A stretch of DNA of 64,000 nt from Sagittula stellata E-37. Its GTDB lineage: Bacteria > Pseudomonadota > Alphaproteobacteria > Rhodobacterales > Rhodobacteraceae. The stretch lies in contig NZ_CP155730.1 of the NCBI RefSeq assembly GCF_039724765.1, positions 1 through 64,000 of the forward strand, in the 5' to 3' direction. Below are positions 33,242 through 42,024 of this stretch, in pieces. Every line of letters starts with the position of its first letter. Position 1 is the stretch's first letter. The notes below the pieces were generated by a model, which made no database searches, was not told the origin of the DNA, and saw nothing but the letters and a program-made list of their open reading frames with translations. A program made the translations under genes and the position numbers.

Positions 33242-34869
33242 GCCAAGGTGAGGCACATCATGACTGCGATGTCCTTGTCGTTGGGGCGGGCAGCGCTGGC
33301 TGCGCCGTCGCCGGGCGTCTGAGCGAAGATCCGTCCTGCAAGGTCATTCTGGTCGAGGCCGGGACGTCCGATCGGGTGGGCCTGTCCCGCGTTCCCGCCG
33401 CTGTCGTGCGGACCATCGGCAACCCGCGCCACGACTGGCGTCTCCAGACAGAGCCGGACCCGACCCGTGACAACCGTGCGGATGTGCTGCCGCGCGGGCG
33501 GATGCTTGGCGGGTCGTCGGCGATCAACGGGATGATCCATATTCGCGGAAGCGCGGCTGACTATGACGCCTGGGCGGCGCTTGGCAATCCGGGCTGGAGC
33601 TGGACAGATGTCCAGCCATTGTTCCGGCGGCTCGAAGCGCGGGCGGGGCAGGGGAACCAGTCGGCCGGAGAACTCGGCCCGCAGCCGGTATCCGGTCTGG
33701 GCTACAGATATCCGTTCACTGAGCCGTTCCTGCAAGCCTGCGCCGCTGAGGGCATCGAAACCGTCGAAGGCTTCGTGTCGGGGGCCAGGGCCGGGATGGC
33801 GCTGGCGGATGCCTCGATCCGGCGCGGTCTGCGTGTTTCGTCCTATGACGCCTACATCCGGCCCAACCTCAAGCGGGGCAACCTGCAGGTGATCGACGGG
33901 GCGCATGCGACCGCCCTAAGGTTCGACGGCAGACGGGTCACGGGCCTCGACATGATGCGTCACGGGCAGCCGGAACGGATTTCGGCGCGCCAGGGCGTCG
34001 TGCTCTGCCTCGGCAGCATTGCGACGCCGCAGTTGCTCATGCTGTCCGGTATCGGTCCGGCGCATGTGCTGAAAGAGCTGGGCATTGAGGTGCGGGCCGA
34101 CCGCAAGGAGGTGGGGGCGAACCTGCGCGACCATGCAGGCTTTCGTCTGCGCCTGGAGATCGAAGGTTTTACTGCCAACCAGCAGGCCCGTGGTGCCAGG
34201 GCGGCGTATCACCTGTTGCAATGGGCGCTTGGCGGAGGCGCAGGCCCGGTCGGGACGGTCTCGGCTCAGGCGGTCGGTTTTGCCAGATCGCAGCCGGGGC
34301 TGGCGCAGCCAGATCTGCAACTGACCCTGTTTCCCTATGCAAACGACGTCGGCCCGACCGGGCGTGCCGTCCTGCCGAACAGGGCGCTCATGTCGATAGG
34401 GGTCAACATCAACCATCCCGAAAGCCGCGGGCAGATCGGCCTGCACTCTGCCGACCCGCTCACTCCGCCCAAGATCGATTTTCGGCTCATGGACGACCCG
34501 GCGGATGTCCAGAGTCTTTTGAATGGCCTCGATTTGGCGCGCAGGATATCGGCGCAGCCGCCCTTTGCGGATCTTGTCTTGGATCGTGGCGCCTGTCCGC
34601 CCGATGGTTCGGACCGCGAGGCCGATCTCGCGTGGCTGAGGGAGACCACCCGCAGTTTCATGCACCCGGTGGGCACCTGCCGCATGGGGTCGGACCCCGA
34701 TGCGATTGTCAGCCCCGATCTGGAACTGGCGGGGTGCGACCGGCTCTGGGTGGCGGACGCGTCGATCTTCCCGCGCCACACCATGGGCAATATCAACGCG
34801 ACGGTTCAGATGATCGGCGAGAAGGCGGCGGACCTGGTTCGATCTCGGCTGTCCGCTTCGGCAGGCTAG
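33238..34869 (+). CDS. GMC-family FAD alcohol oxidoreductase, copy 1
   Basis: A 543-residue glucose-methanol-choline oxidoreductase. FAD motif VLVVGAGSAGCAVAGRL near the N-terminus, GMC signature LPRGRMLGGSSAINGMIHIRG-type region at about 83-100, second signature GSIATPQLLMLSGIG, and the active-site pair near the end (HPVGTCRMG and the histidine of RHTMGNINATV). The TTG start overlaps the preceding gene and fits the N-terminal FAD motif. Such enzymes oxidise alcohol groups; in sphingomonads some act on gamma-hydroxyls of lignin-derived compounds, which suits this setting but is inference. Confidence 0.87.
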   Translation: MSQGEAHHDCDVLVVGAGSAGCAVAGRLSEDPSCKVILVEAGTSDRVGLSRVPAAVVRTIGNPRHDWRLQTEPDPTRDNRADVLPRGRMLGGSSAINGMIHIRGSAADYDAWAALGNPGWSWTDVQPLFRRLEARAGQGNQSAGELGPQPVSGLGYRYPFTEPFLQACAAEGIETVEGFVSGARAGMALADASIRRGLRVSSYDAYIRPNLKRGNLQVIDGAHATALRFDGRRVTGLDMMRHGQPERISARQGVVLCLGSIATPQLLMLSGIGPAHVLKELGIEVRADRKEVGANLRDHAGFRLRLEIEGFTANQQARGARAAYHLLQWALGGGAGPVGTVSAQAVGFARSQPGLAQPDLQLTLFPYANDVGPTGRAVLPNRALMSIGVNINHPESRGQIGLHSADPLTPPKIDFRLMDDPADVQSLLNGLDLARRISAQPPFADLVLDRGACPPDGSDREADLAWLRETTRSFMHPVGTCRMGSDPDAIVSPDLELAGCDRLWVADASIFPRHTMGNINATVQMIGEKAADLVRSRLSASAG

Positions 34870-35161
34870 GGGCCTTTGGGGGCGGGTCCTGCGGCTGTCG
34901 GACTTGTTTCCGGCCGGACGAGCGCGAACGAACCATCTACGCCAGCCTGCCGGGCGCGACGGGTTAGACATTGATGTGCGGCCTTTCAATAAGTGGGAGA
35001 CAGGGACACACCGCAAAAGTTTGTTAAAAACGAATTGTATTAGATTTTGGCAAATTTTTGTTGAGTCCGGCCTCCATGCCGGTGCATGATAATTTCCGAA
35101 CAGGGTCGGCTTGTGCGGAACGCGATGCGCACAGGACCGACAAAAGGGAGGGAAGAAGAAC
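34870..35161. other. Intergenic region before the TRAP operon
   Basis: No gene. The first 100 bases are GC-rich and the stretch 35010-35065 is AT-rich (TTGTTAAAAACGAATTG and following), the likely promoter zone for the TRAP genes. A small inverted repeat CCGGC-6-GCCGG lies at 35068-35083. The ribosome binding site of the binding-protein gene is GGGAGGGAAG just before 35160. Confidence 0.4.
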
Positions 35162-36277
35162 ATGAGGCTCGGCTTCAGACTAGTTGTGTCCATTGCCCTG
35201 GCGGCTGCGGTCAGCCCCGCCAACGCAGAAGAATTCACCTACGGCTCATGGCCCGCCTCGACGGATTGGCTCAACACCACCGCGCTGCCGCGCGCCTTCG
35301 CCCAGATCGAAGAAGAGACCGGCGGTGACGTGACATGGAACCTGATTTCCGGCGGGCAGCTCGCCGGGGGCAAGGAAACCTTCTCGGCCATTCAGGACGG
35401 TCTTATGGACGCCGGCTTTGGCTTCGCCCCGTATGCTCCGAACTTGCTTCCCTCCATTTCCATGCTCTACGGCACCGTTGTCGCCGGGGAAGACCCGGTC
35501 GTTGCCGCCGGGGCTGCGACGGAAACGATCCTGCTGCATTGCCCGAGTTGCCTCGATGAAGCCAAAGCCATCGAGCAGTTGCCCTTGGGCATGTTTGCCG
35601 CGTCGCCCTACGTGCTGATGTGCCGCGAGCCGATCGCCAGCGTGGCGGACCTGAAAGGCAAGCGTATCCGTGCCTCTGGGTCCACCCAAAACATGCTTGC
35701 CATCGCGGGGGCTTCGGTTGTGTCGGCATCGTTGGCCGATGCCGTCTCGCTGCTTCAGCGCGGCGGGCTGGACTGCGTTGCCGGTGCAGGTGGCTGGATG
35801 AAGACATATGGATACAGCGATTTCGCGAAATATGTCACCGACTTCTCCTTTGGCGTGACCGCCCCGGCAATCGGCCTTCAACTCGGCACGGCGGCCTGGG
35901 AACGGATGACACCTGAGGGACGTCTCGCGACCCTTCGCGCGGCGCCTATCGTGACGGCGGAGATGACCATCAACAACTTCGTCCTCGACAATCAGAAGAC
36001 GATCGACGCGGAAATCGCCAACAATGGCGTGCAGATGGTCGAGGTCGGCGATGATTTCGCCAAGCTGATGGCGGACTACCAGGTCGACGAAGCGAAGATC
36101 AACGCCGACCGCGCCCGTGATCTGGGTGTCGAAGACCCCGAGGCCATCCAGAAGGCCTATGCCGCAGCCGTCGAAAAGTGGCGCGGGCTCGCCCCCGAAA
36201 TCGGCACCGATGTCGATGCTTTCGCGGACGTTCTGTGGACGGAAGTCTACTCCAAGCTTGACCCTGAGAGCCTGTAA
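35162..36277 (+). CDS. TRAP transporter solute-binding protein (DctP family), copy 1
   Basis: A 371-residue periplasmic binding protein of a tripartite ATP-independent transporter. Signal peptide about 1-23 (cleavage after SPANA). The fold motif GGQLAGGKETFSAIQDGLMDA is near 65-85, and a candidate carboxylate-binding arginine lies in GKRIRASGS. It has a CPSC motif (LLHCPSCLDE) and two more cysteines (LMCREP and LDCVAGAG), shared with copy 2 at 38251. The start at 35162 gives a proper signal peptide. Substrate probably an aromatic or other organic acid, from context. Confidence 0.9.
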   Translation: MRLGFRLVVSIALAAAVSPANAEEFTYGSWPASTDWLNTTALPRAFAQIEEETGGDVTWNLISGGQLAGGKETFSAIQDGLMDAGFGFAPYAPNLLPSISMLYGTVVAGEDPVVAAGAATETILLHCPSCLDEAKAIEQLPLGMFAASPYVLMCREPIASVADLKGKRIRASGSTQNMLAIAGASVVSASLADAVSLLQRGGLDCVAGAGGWMKTYGYSDFAKYVTDFSFGVTAPAIGLQLGTAAWERMTPEGRLATLRAAPIVTAEMTINNFVLDNQKTIDAEIANNGVQMVEVGDDFAKLMADYQVDEAKINADRARDLGVEDPEAIQKAYAAAVEKWRGLAPEIGTDVDAFADVLWTEVYSKLDPESL

Positions 36278-36282
36278 TCCCG

Positions 36283-36780
36283 ATGCAGAAAATTGACTCA
36301 CTTCTGGACTGGTGGTCCAGGGTTCTCGTGACCTTTGCCGTTTGCGCAGGGGTGTTGATGATGCTGCATGTCAGCCTCGACGTGTTCTTCAGAACCGTGG
36401 TCAACGACCCGCTGCCCGGCACAAACGAGACCGTTGCCGCCTACTACATGATCCTGGCGACGTTCATGCCCTTGGCCTACCTCGGCCTGACGGACACGAA
36501 CATCTCGGTCGATATCTTCACCCAGAGCCTTCGCGGGTCCCCGAAGAAATGGCTTGAGGTGGTGATACAGCTAATCTGCATCATCTATGCGGCCGTTTTC
36601 ACCTGGCAGAGCTGGATCTCTGCGATGCGTCGGATGGCACGCAACGAAGTGCTGGAGATTCCGCACGGCTTCCTGACTGCATGGCCCTCGCGGTTCATCC
36701 TTCCGGTCGCCGGGGCAAGCTTTTTCCTGTGCCTTGTGCTGCGCTTCGTGAAAACGCTTCGCGCGAAAGTGGAGCGCTGA
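36283..36780 (+). CDS. TRAP transporter small permease (DctQ family)
   Basis: A 165-residue four-helix membrane protein (segments about 14-36, 48-70, 88-108 and 128-150) with the DctQ pattern, for example VSLDVFFRTVVNDPLPGTNE and a C-terminal WPSRFILPVAGASFFL. It lies 5 bases after the binding protein and 1 base before the large permease, so the three form one operon. Confidence 0.92.
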   Translation: MQKIDSLLDWWSRVLVTFAVCAGVLMMLHVSLDVFFRTVVNDPLPGTNETVAAYYMILATFMPLAYLGLTDTNISVDIFTQSLRGSPKKWLEVVIQLICIIYAAVFTWQSWISAMRRMARNEVLEIPHGFLTAWPSRFILPVAGASFFLCLVLRFVKTLRAKVER

Positions 36781-36781
36781 C

Positions 36782-38092
36782 ATGGACGGTCTGACGCTTT
36801 CGCTTATTTGCCTTGCGGCGGTCCTCGTCCTCATCGCCTTGCGCATGCCCATCGGCGTTGCGCTGCCGGTCGTGAGCTTGGTCGGTTTCTGGTATCTGAA
36901 AGGCACGGCAACCGCGCTCTCCGTCGTGCGTGAAGCGCCCTATGCCTTCGCTGCGAACTGGGATCTCTCTGCCATTCCGATGTTCGTTCTCATGGGGTCC
37001 ATCGTATTTGCCTCGGGTATTGCCGGTGCGTTGTTCCATAGCGCCCGACTTTGGCTTTCCGGGTTGCCGGGCGGGCTTGCCGTGGCTGCCAACATCGCTT
37101 CGGCGGGATTTGCCGCGGGGTGCGGTTCTTCCATGGCGTCTGCCGCCGCGATGAGCCGCCTTGCCGTGCCGGAAATGCGGAAAGCCGGTTATCAGGACGG
37201 TCTCGCCACCGGTGTGGTCGCCAGTGCGGGCACGATCGCCGCCCTGATCCCGCCATCGATCCTGCTGGTCCTCTATGGGATCTTTGCCGAAACCTCGATC
37301 GCCGACCTGCTGATCGCCGGCATCATTCCCGGGATTCTGACCGCTCTTGCCTATACCTTCATGATCATTGTCCGCTGCTCGTTGCAGCCCGATCTGGCGC
37401 CGAAGGTCGATATCGATATCGAAAACCTGCGGCGTGAGCGCTGGCGGTCCCTCGGCCAGATCTGGCCGCTGATCGTCATCATCGTCGCGATCATCGGGGG
37501 TATCTACACTGGGTCGATCACCCCGACCGAGGCCGGGGCCGCCGGATCTCTGCTTGCACTTGTAATGGCGGTGCTTCAACGCCGGATCGACTTGAAGGGC
37601 TTTCTCGGGGCCGTGCGCGAAGCCATGGTGACGACGGCGCAGATCTTCTTCGTCGGCATCGGCGCGCTGATGTTCACCCGTCTTCTCAGCCTGTCCGGCG
37701 CATCGCAGATGTTGTCCGACATGATCGCGCCGCTCGGGCTCGATCCGGTGCTGATCATCTTGGCGATCTCCGTGATTTACCTGATCCTGGGGATGTTTCT
37801 CGACCCGATCGGCATCATGCTCATCACCATGCCGGTGTTCATTCCGCTCATTCAGGCGATGGACATGAACATGATCTGGTTCGGCGTGATCGTCGTGAAG
37901 TTCATTGAAATCGGGATGCTGACGCCGCCCTTGGGATTCAATGTCTTCGTGGTCAAAGGCGTGGTGGGGGAGAGCATCTCTCTCGGCACGATCTTCCGCG
38001 GGGTCGGGTGGTTCCTGGTTTGCGACGTCGTCGTCGTCGCGCTGATGATCATTTTCCCGGAACTCTCGACCTTCCTTCCCGATCTTATGTGA
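36782..38092 (+). CDS. TRAP transporter large permease (DctM family)
   Basis: A 436-residue polytopic membrane protein of the DctM family with about 12 helices, the channel subunit that couples uptake to sodium or proton gradients. Typical sequences are LRMPIGVALPVVSL, GGLAVAANIASAGFAAGCGSS (broken here as GGLAVAANIA and SAGFAAGCGSS), IIPGILTALAY, LDPIGIMLITMPVFIPL and TPPLGFNVFVVKG. It follows the DctQ gene directly. A second binding-protein gene (38251) follows. Confidence 0.93.
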   Translation: MDGLTLSLICLAAVLVLIALRMPIGVALPVVSLVGFWYLKGTATALSVVREAPYAFAANWDLSAIPMFVLMGSIVFASGIAGALFHSARLWLSGLPGGLAVAANIASAGFAAGCGSSMASAAAMSRLAVPEMRKAGYQDGLATGVVASAGTIAALIPPSILLVLYGIFAETSIADLLIAGIIPGILTALAYTFMIIVRCSLQPDLAPKVDIDIENLRRERWRSLGQIWPLIVIIVAIIGGIYTGSITPTEAGAAGSLLALVMAVLQRRIDLKGFLGAVREAMVTTAQIFFVGIGALMFTRLLSLSGASQMLSDMIAPLGLDPVLIILAISVIYLILGMFLDPIGIMLITMPVFIPLIQAMDMNMIWFGVIVVKFIEIGMLTPPLGFNVFVVKGVVGESISLGTIFRGVGWFLVCDVVVVALMIIFPELSTFLPDLM

Positions 38093-38153
38093 GGCTCAAA
38101 AATGCGCGTTCGGCCTACGGCCCCAACACGCTCAGTTGTCAAAGCTTAATTTG

Positions 38154-38170
38154 GTTATACAATGTTTAAC
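38154..38170. promoter_or_regulatory. Near-palindrome shared with the TAXI-TRAP promoter, copy 1
   Basis: GTTATACAATGTTTAAC is a 17-bp imperfect palindrome (7 of 8 outer-to-inner pairs match except two) located 80 bases before the second binding-protein gene. Bases 38155-38170 recur with one change at 57175-57190, upstream of the other TRAP binding-protein gene. Confidence 0.5.
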
Positions 38171-38250
38171 AAGTGTAACTCTCGGGCGAGGAGCGATTCG
38201 TCGACCTCGTCCGGGAGCAACGACCAAAAAATGAAAGGGAGGAACTGAAA

Positions 38251-39366
38251 ATGAAACGACTGTTGACAAGCACCTTGATCCTGGGGGCGACGATGGGAGT
38301 CTCCAGTGCGCAGGCCGAGGAACTGACATTCGGGGTCTGGGGGGCGCCATCGGGCTATCTCTCGGCTGTGGCGCTGCCCAACGCACTCGCCAAGATCGAA
38401 GCCGAAGCACCGGAAATTAAGTGGAACCTCGTGACCGGCGGCCAGCTTGCCGGCGGCAAAGAGACCTTCCCCGCCATTCAGGACGGGATCATGGATGCCG
38501 GCTTCGGCTTTCCGCCGTATGTTCCCAACCTGCTGCCATCGATTGCCATGCTCTATGAAATCGTTGTGCCAGGCGACGATCCGGTGGTTGCTGCCGGTGC
38601 CGCTGTGGAGACGGTGATGCTGCATTGCCCCTCCTGCCTGGAAGAAGCGGCGGCGATGGATCAGATCCCGTTCGGTGGGTTCGCGACCGCGCCCTATCAG
38701 CTCATGTGCACCACGCCCATTGCGAGCGTCGAAGACCTGAAGGGCAAACGCGTCCGGGCCTCCGGCGCGTCGCTGGTGATCGTCGAAATGGCTGGCGCGT
38801 CCGGCGTCTCCGCGTCGCTCTCGGATGCGGTCTCCTTGCTTCAGCGCGGGGGCCTGGACTGCGTTGCCGGCGCTGGCGAGTGGATCAAGACCTACGGCTT
38901 CGGGGATTTCGCCAAATACGTCACCGACTATTCCCTCGGAATCTCGGCGCCAGGCATCTCCTTCATGATGAACCGCGACAAGTGGAACGCCATGACCGAC
39001 GAGGAAAAGCAGGTTCACCTGAAGACCTTCGCCTCGATCGGTGCCGACATGACCGTCAACAACTTCAAGATCAACTCCGACAAGATCATGGAGGAAGCGG
39101 TGGCCAATGACGGCGTCACCCTGGTCGAGGCCGGCGACGATTTCGACAAGCTGATGGCGGATTATGCCGGGCTGGAGACTGAAAAGAGCATCGAAAGAGC
39201 CAAGAAATTCGGCGTCGAAGACCCGGCCACTCTGATCGCCACGTACCGTGAGATGGTCACCAAGTGGCAAGGCATCGCGGAACAGATCGACGGTAAGGGG
39301 GCGCAAGCCTTTGAGGACGCGCTCTGGTCCGAGGTCTATTCCAAGGTCGACCCGAACAGCTTCTGA
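38251..39366 (+). CDS. TRAP transporter solute-binding protein (DctP family), copy 2
   Basis: A 371-residue paralogue of the protein at 35162, easily alignable over its full length (compare FAKYVTDYSLGISAPG with FAKYVTDFSFGVTAPA). Signal peptide about 1-24 (SSAQA cleavage). It keeps the CPSC motif (MLHCPSCLEE), the other cysteines (LMCTTP, LDCVAGAG) and the arginine in GKRVRASGA. It has its own promoter region (38093-38250) with a strong GGGAGG ribosome binding site, and is followed by two stem-loops. It probably feeds the same DctQM permease with a different substrate. Confidence 0.9.
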   Translation: MKRLLTSTLILGATMGVSSAQAEELTFGVWGAPSGYLSAVALPNALAKIEAEAPEIKWNLVTGGQLAGGKETFPAIQDGIMDAGFGFPPYVPNLLPSIAMLYEIVVPGDDPVVAAGAAVETVMLHCPSCLEEAAAMDQIPFGGFATAPYQLMCTTPIASVEDLKGKRVRASGASLVIVEMAGASGVSASLSDAVSLLQRGGLDCVAGAGEWIKTYGFGDFAKYVTDYSLGISAPGISFMMNRDKWNAMTDEEKQVHLKTFASIGADMTVNNFKINSDKIMEEAVANDGVTLVEAGDDFDKLMADYAGLETEKSIERAKKFGVEDPATLIATYREMVTKWQGIAEQIDGKGAQAFEDALWSEVYSKVDPNSF

Positions 39367-39374
39367 GAATTTGG

Positions 39375-39435
39375 GTCCGGGGCTTCACTGGTGGCCCCGG
39401 ACGACCGCCAAACTGCCGGGCCCCCAGTGGCGGTC
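39375..39435 (+). terminator. Two tandem stem-loops after the second TRAP binding protein
   Basis: Stem 1: GTCCGGGGC (39375-39383) with GCCCCGGAC (39394-39402), perfect 9 bp. Stem 2: GACCGCCA (39403-39410) with TGGCGGTC (39428-39435), perfect 8 bp. Neither has a U-tract, so they may stabilise the 3' end of the binding-protein mRNA or attenuate rather than terminate simply. Confidence 0.55.
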
Positions 39436-39512
39436 CGACTGAAACAAGCTCCCAACAGAAAAACGTAGTCGAGAACGTGGTTCCCCGCTGCGACGGAACG
39501 AGGTGAAATCAT

Positions 39513-40712
39513 ATGCGAATTGCGATTGTCGGTGGCGGGATCGGCGGGCTCACTGCGGCCTTGGCTTTGCTACAGCGTGGCTATGATGTGAAGGTTTATG
39601 AACAGGCTCCGGAACTGAAGGAATTGGGCGCCGGGGTTCAGATCAGCCCGAATGGCAGCCGGATCCTTTTCGACCTCGGCCTGAAGGACGAGATCATGGC
39701 TTTGGCCAGTGAACCCGAGGGCAAGGAAGTGCGCCTCTGGAACACCGGGCGCACCTGGAAACTGTTCGATCTGGGGCCGGTGTCGATGGAGATCTACGGA
39801 TTTCCCTATCTCACGCTCCACCGGAACGATCTACACAAGACCCTTGCCGAAGCTTTCATCAAACGCTGCCCGGACGGGCTTGTGCTCGGCCACGCTTGCA
39901 CCGGTGTGGAAGAGACCGCCAGCGAGGCGGTGCTGAGCTTCGAAGGCGGCATGACGGCCACAGCGGATATCGTCGTGGGCGCGGATGGCGTCCACTCGGT
40001 CATTCGGAACTGTCTGTTTGGAGATGGCGATCCGTCGTTCACGGGCATCGTGGCCTGGCGCGGTGTGATCCCCTGGGCCGATGTCGCCCCCCATATGCAG
40101 CGTCCTGTCGGGACCAACTGGATCGGGCCGGGCGGTCATGTCATCCACTATCCGCTGCGTCGCGGCGAACTGATGAACTATGTATCGGTCGTCGAGCGGG
40201 ACGACTGGCAGGTCGAGTCCTGGTCTACTCAAGGGACCACCGAGGAATGCCTCGCCGACTACGAGGGGTGGCACGAGGATGTGCGCGGCCTGATCCGCGC
40301 TGTCGGCACCCTGAACAAATGGGCGCTCATTCTGCGCCCGCCGATGGAGCAGTGGTCGCAGGGGCGGGTGACCCTGTTGGGCGACGCCTGCCACCCGACG
40401 CTTCCGTTTCTGGCGCAGGGCGCAAACATGGCCATCGAGGACGGGCTTGTTTTTGCCCGCGCGCTTGAAGCGCACAACGAAGACCACGTCAGAGCTTTCG
40501 AGGCTTATGAGGCCGCGCGGGTCGAGCGCACCGCGAAGATCGTGCGCGGCTCGGAAGGCAACATCGCGCGGTTTCACAACCCGGCCCTCGCCAGCGAGGC
40601 GGGCGCCGTCGATTATGTCGATGCAGAGTGGACCCGGGAAAAGATCACCGAACGTTACGACTGGCTGTTCCGCTACGACGCCCTGACCGTTCCGCTTTCA
40701 TCCGGCGCTTGA
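39513..40712 (+). CDS. FAD-dependent aromatic monooxygenase (salicylate/3-hydroxybenzoate hydroxylase-like)
   Basis: A 399-residue class A flavoprotein monooxygenase. FAD motif GGGIGGLTAALAL at about 7-19, the DG motif DIVVGADGVHSVIR, and the GD motif VTLLGDACHPTLPFLAQGA with the substrate-site proline-rich loop. Size and motifs match the salicylate 1-hydroxylase and 3-hydroxybenzoate 6-hydroxylase group, which hydroxylate a benzoate ring using NAD(P)H and oxygen. It pairs with the alpha/beta hydrolase gene 32 bases downstream. The exact ring position cannot be read from sequence. Confidence 0.87.
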   Translation: MRIAIVGGGIGGLTAALALLQRGYDVKVYEQAPELKELGAGVQISPNGSRILFDLGLKDEIMALASEPEGKEVRLWNTGRTWKLFDLGPVSMEIYGFPYLTLHRNDLHKTLAEAFIKRCPDGLVLGHACTGVEETASEAVLSFEGGMTATADIVVGADGVHSVIRNCLFGDGDPSFTGIVAWRGVIPWADVAPHMQRPVGTNWIGPGGHVIHYPLRRGELMNYVSVVERDDWQVESWSTQGTTEECLADYEGWHEDVRGLIRAVGTLNKWALILRPPMEQWSQGRVTLLGDACHPTLPFLAQGANMAIEDGLVFARALEAHNEDHVRAFEAYEAARVERTAKIVRGSEGNIARFHNPALASEAGAVDYVDAEWTREKITERYDWLFRYDALTVPLSSGA

Positions 40713-40744
40713 GAGAACATCCCAGACAGACGGAGCCTTGAGTA

Positions 40745-41926
40745 ATGACTATGGAAGCCGAGGCCGCTTTTACGCGCGTGCCGCTCCACATCTCCTTTCC
40801 CGACCGCAGTGCCTTTACCGAAACCTACGGGTTCGCCGGCAAGGCCGGGAAGGTCAATCTTGAGGGGCAACTTCTGCGTCCAGCGACAGAGTCCCGCACA
40901 CTGTTCGTGTTCATGCACCCGACGTCGACGTTGAACCTTCTGCCCATGCCTCGTGCGTTGGTGGACGCGGGGCTGCATGTTCTCTGCGCCGCCAGCCGGT
41001 ATGCAAAGAACGACAGCGCGTTGATCATGGAGAAGGTGGCCATCGACCTGGGGGCGTGGATCGCCCATGCCAAGGCCGAGATGGGGTACGACACCATCGT
41101 GCTGGTCGGCTGGTCGGGCGGAGGGTCATTGTCGCTGTTCTATCAGGCCCAGGCCGAAAATCCGACGATCACCCACACACCTGCGGGCGACGAGGTGAAC
41201 CTTGTCGAGGCCGGGCTGACACCGGCCGACGGGGTGATCTTCATCGCCGCTCATCTGAGCCGCGCCGAGACCCTTACGGAGTGGCTCGATCCTTCGGTCA
41301 TCGACGAGCTCGACCCGGACAAGCGCGACCCGGAGTTCGATATCTACTCGCCGGATTGTCCGCATCAGCCGCCTTACGACGCGGCTTTCATCCAGAAGTT
41401 TCGCGCGGCGCAGGTGGCCCGCAACCGCAAGATCACAGCCTGGGCGCAGGACATGCTGGAAACCCTGCGCAAGCGAAATACGCCCGAGCAGGAGCGTGCC
41501 TTCGTCACGCACCGGACCATGTGCGACCTGCGCTGGTTCGACCTCGCTATCGACCCGAACGAACGCGCTTTGGGTGTGAGCTACATGGGTGATCCGCGTA
41601 CCGTGAATGTCGGCCCGGTCGGGCTTGCGCGCTTTTCGACCCTTCGTTCCTGGCTCAGCCAGTGGAGCTATGACCTGTCGAACGCCAAGGGCCCGATGAA
41701 CGCGGCACTGATCCACAAAACTCCCGTCCTTCAGATCGAGAATACGGCCGACGAGGCCGTTCCGGCCACCCACAACCCGACGATTGCAGCCGCGCTGGCG
41801 ACGCCGGACAAGGAGTACCTCCGGATCGTCGGGGCAACGCATTATTATGTCGGGCAACCCGAAGAACTGAAGACCTGCATCGATCGCGTGCTCTCCTGGA
41901 GCAGTGCGCACAATCTGCTGAACTGA
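40745..41926 (+). CDS. Alpha/beta hydrolase family protein
   Basis: A 393-residue alpha/beta-hydrolase-fold protein. The nucleophile elbow is GWSGGG (about residues 119-124, LVGWSGGGSLSLF) and a histidine near the end (GATHYYVGQPEE) would complete the triad with an acid in NTADEAVPATH. A central insert of about 130 residues between the elbow and the C-terminal acid is larger than usual and may form a lid. The ATG at 40751 is an alternative start. It is co-transcribed with the flavin monooxygenase; a C-C or ester hydrolase in ring degradation is possible, but no specific function can be named. Confidence 0.75.
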   Translation: MTMEAEAAFTRVPLHISFPDRSAFTETYGFAGKAGKVNLEGQLLRPATESRTLFVFMHPTSTLNLLPMPRALVDAGLHVLCAASRYAKNDSALIMEKVAIDLGAWIAHAKAEMGYDTIVLVGWSGGGSLSLFYQAQAENPTITHTPAGDEVNLVEAGLTPADGVIFIAAHLSRAETLTEWLDPSVIDELDPDKRDPEFDIYSPDCPHQPPYDAAFIQKFRAAQVARNRKITAWAQDMLETLRKRNTPEQERAFVTHRTMCDLRWFDLAIDPNERALGVSYMGDPRTVNVGPVGLARFSTLRSWLSQWSYDLSNAKGPMNAALIHKTPVLQIENTADEAVPATHNPTIAAALATPDKEYLRIVGATHYYVGQPEELKTCIDRVLSWSSAHNLLN

Positions 41927-41947
41927 TGCAATAAGCGGATTGATAGG

Positions 41948-41964
41948 TATCAGGAATCCTGATA
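41948..41964. promoter_or_regulatory. Candidate MarR operator, copy 2
   Basis: TATCAGGAATCCTGATA, a perfect palindrome with 8-bp arms and a central A, 60 bases before the FerA-like gene. It resembles the site at 22541-22556 next to the MarR gene (13 of 16 bases). Confidence 0.6.
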
Positions 41965-42024
41965 TACATTCGAAGCCGATATGATGGCCGTGTGACGGCC
42001 AATCCGTTGAAAGGAATGGTGCCT

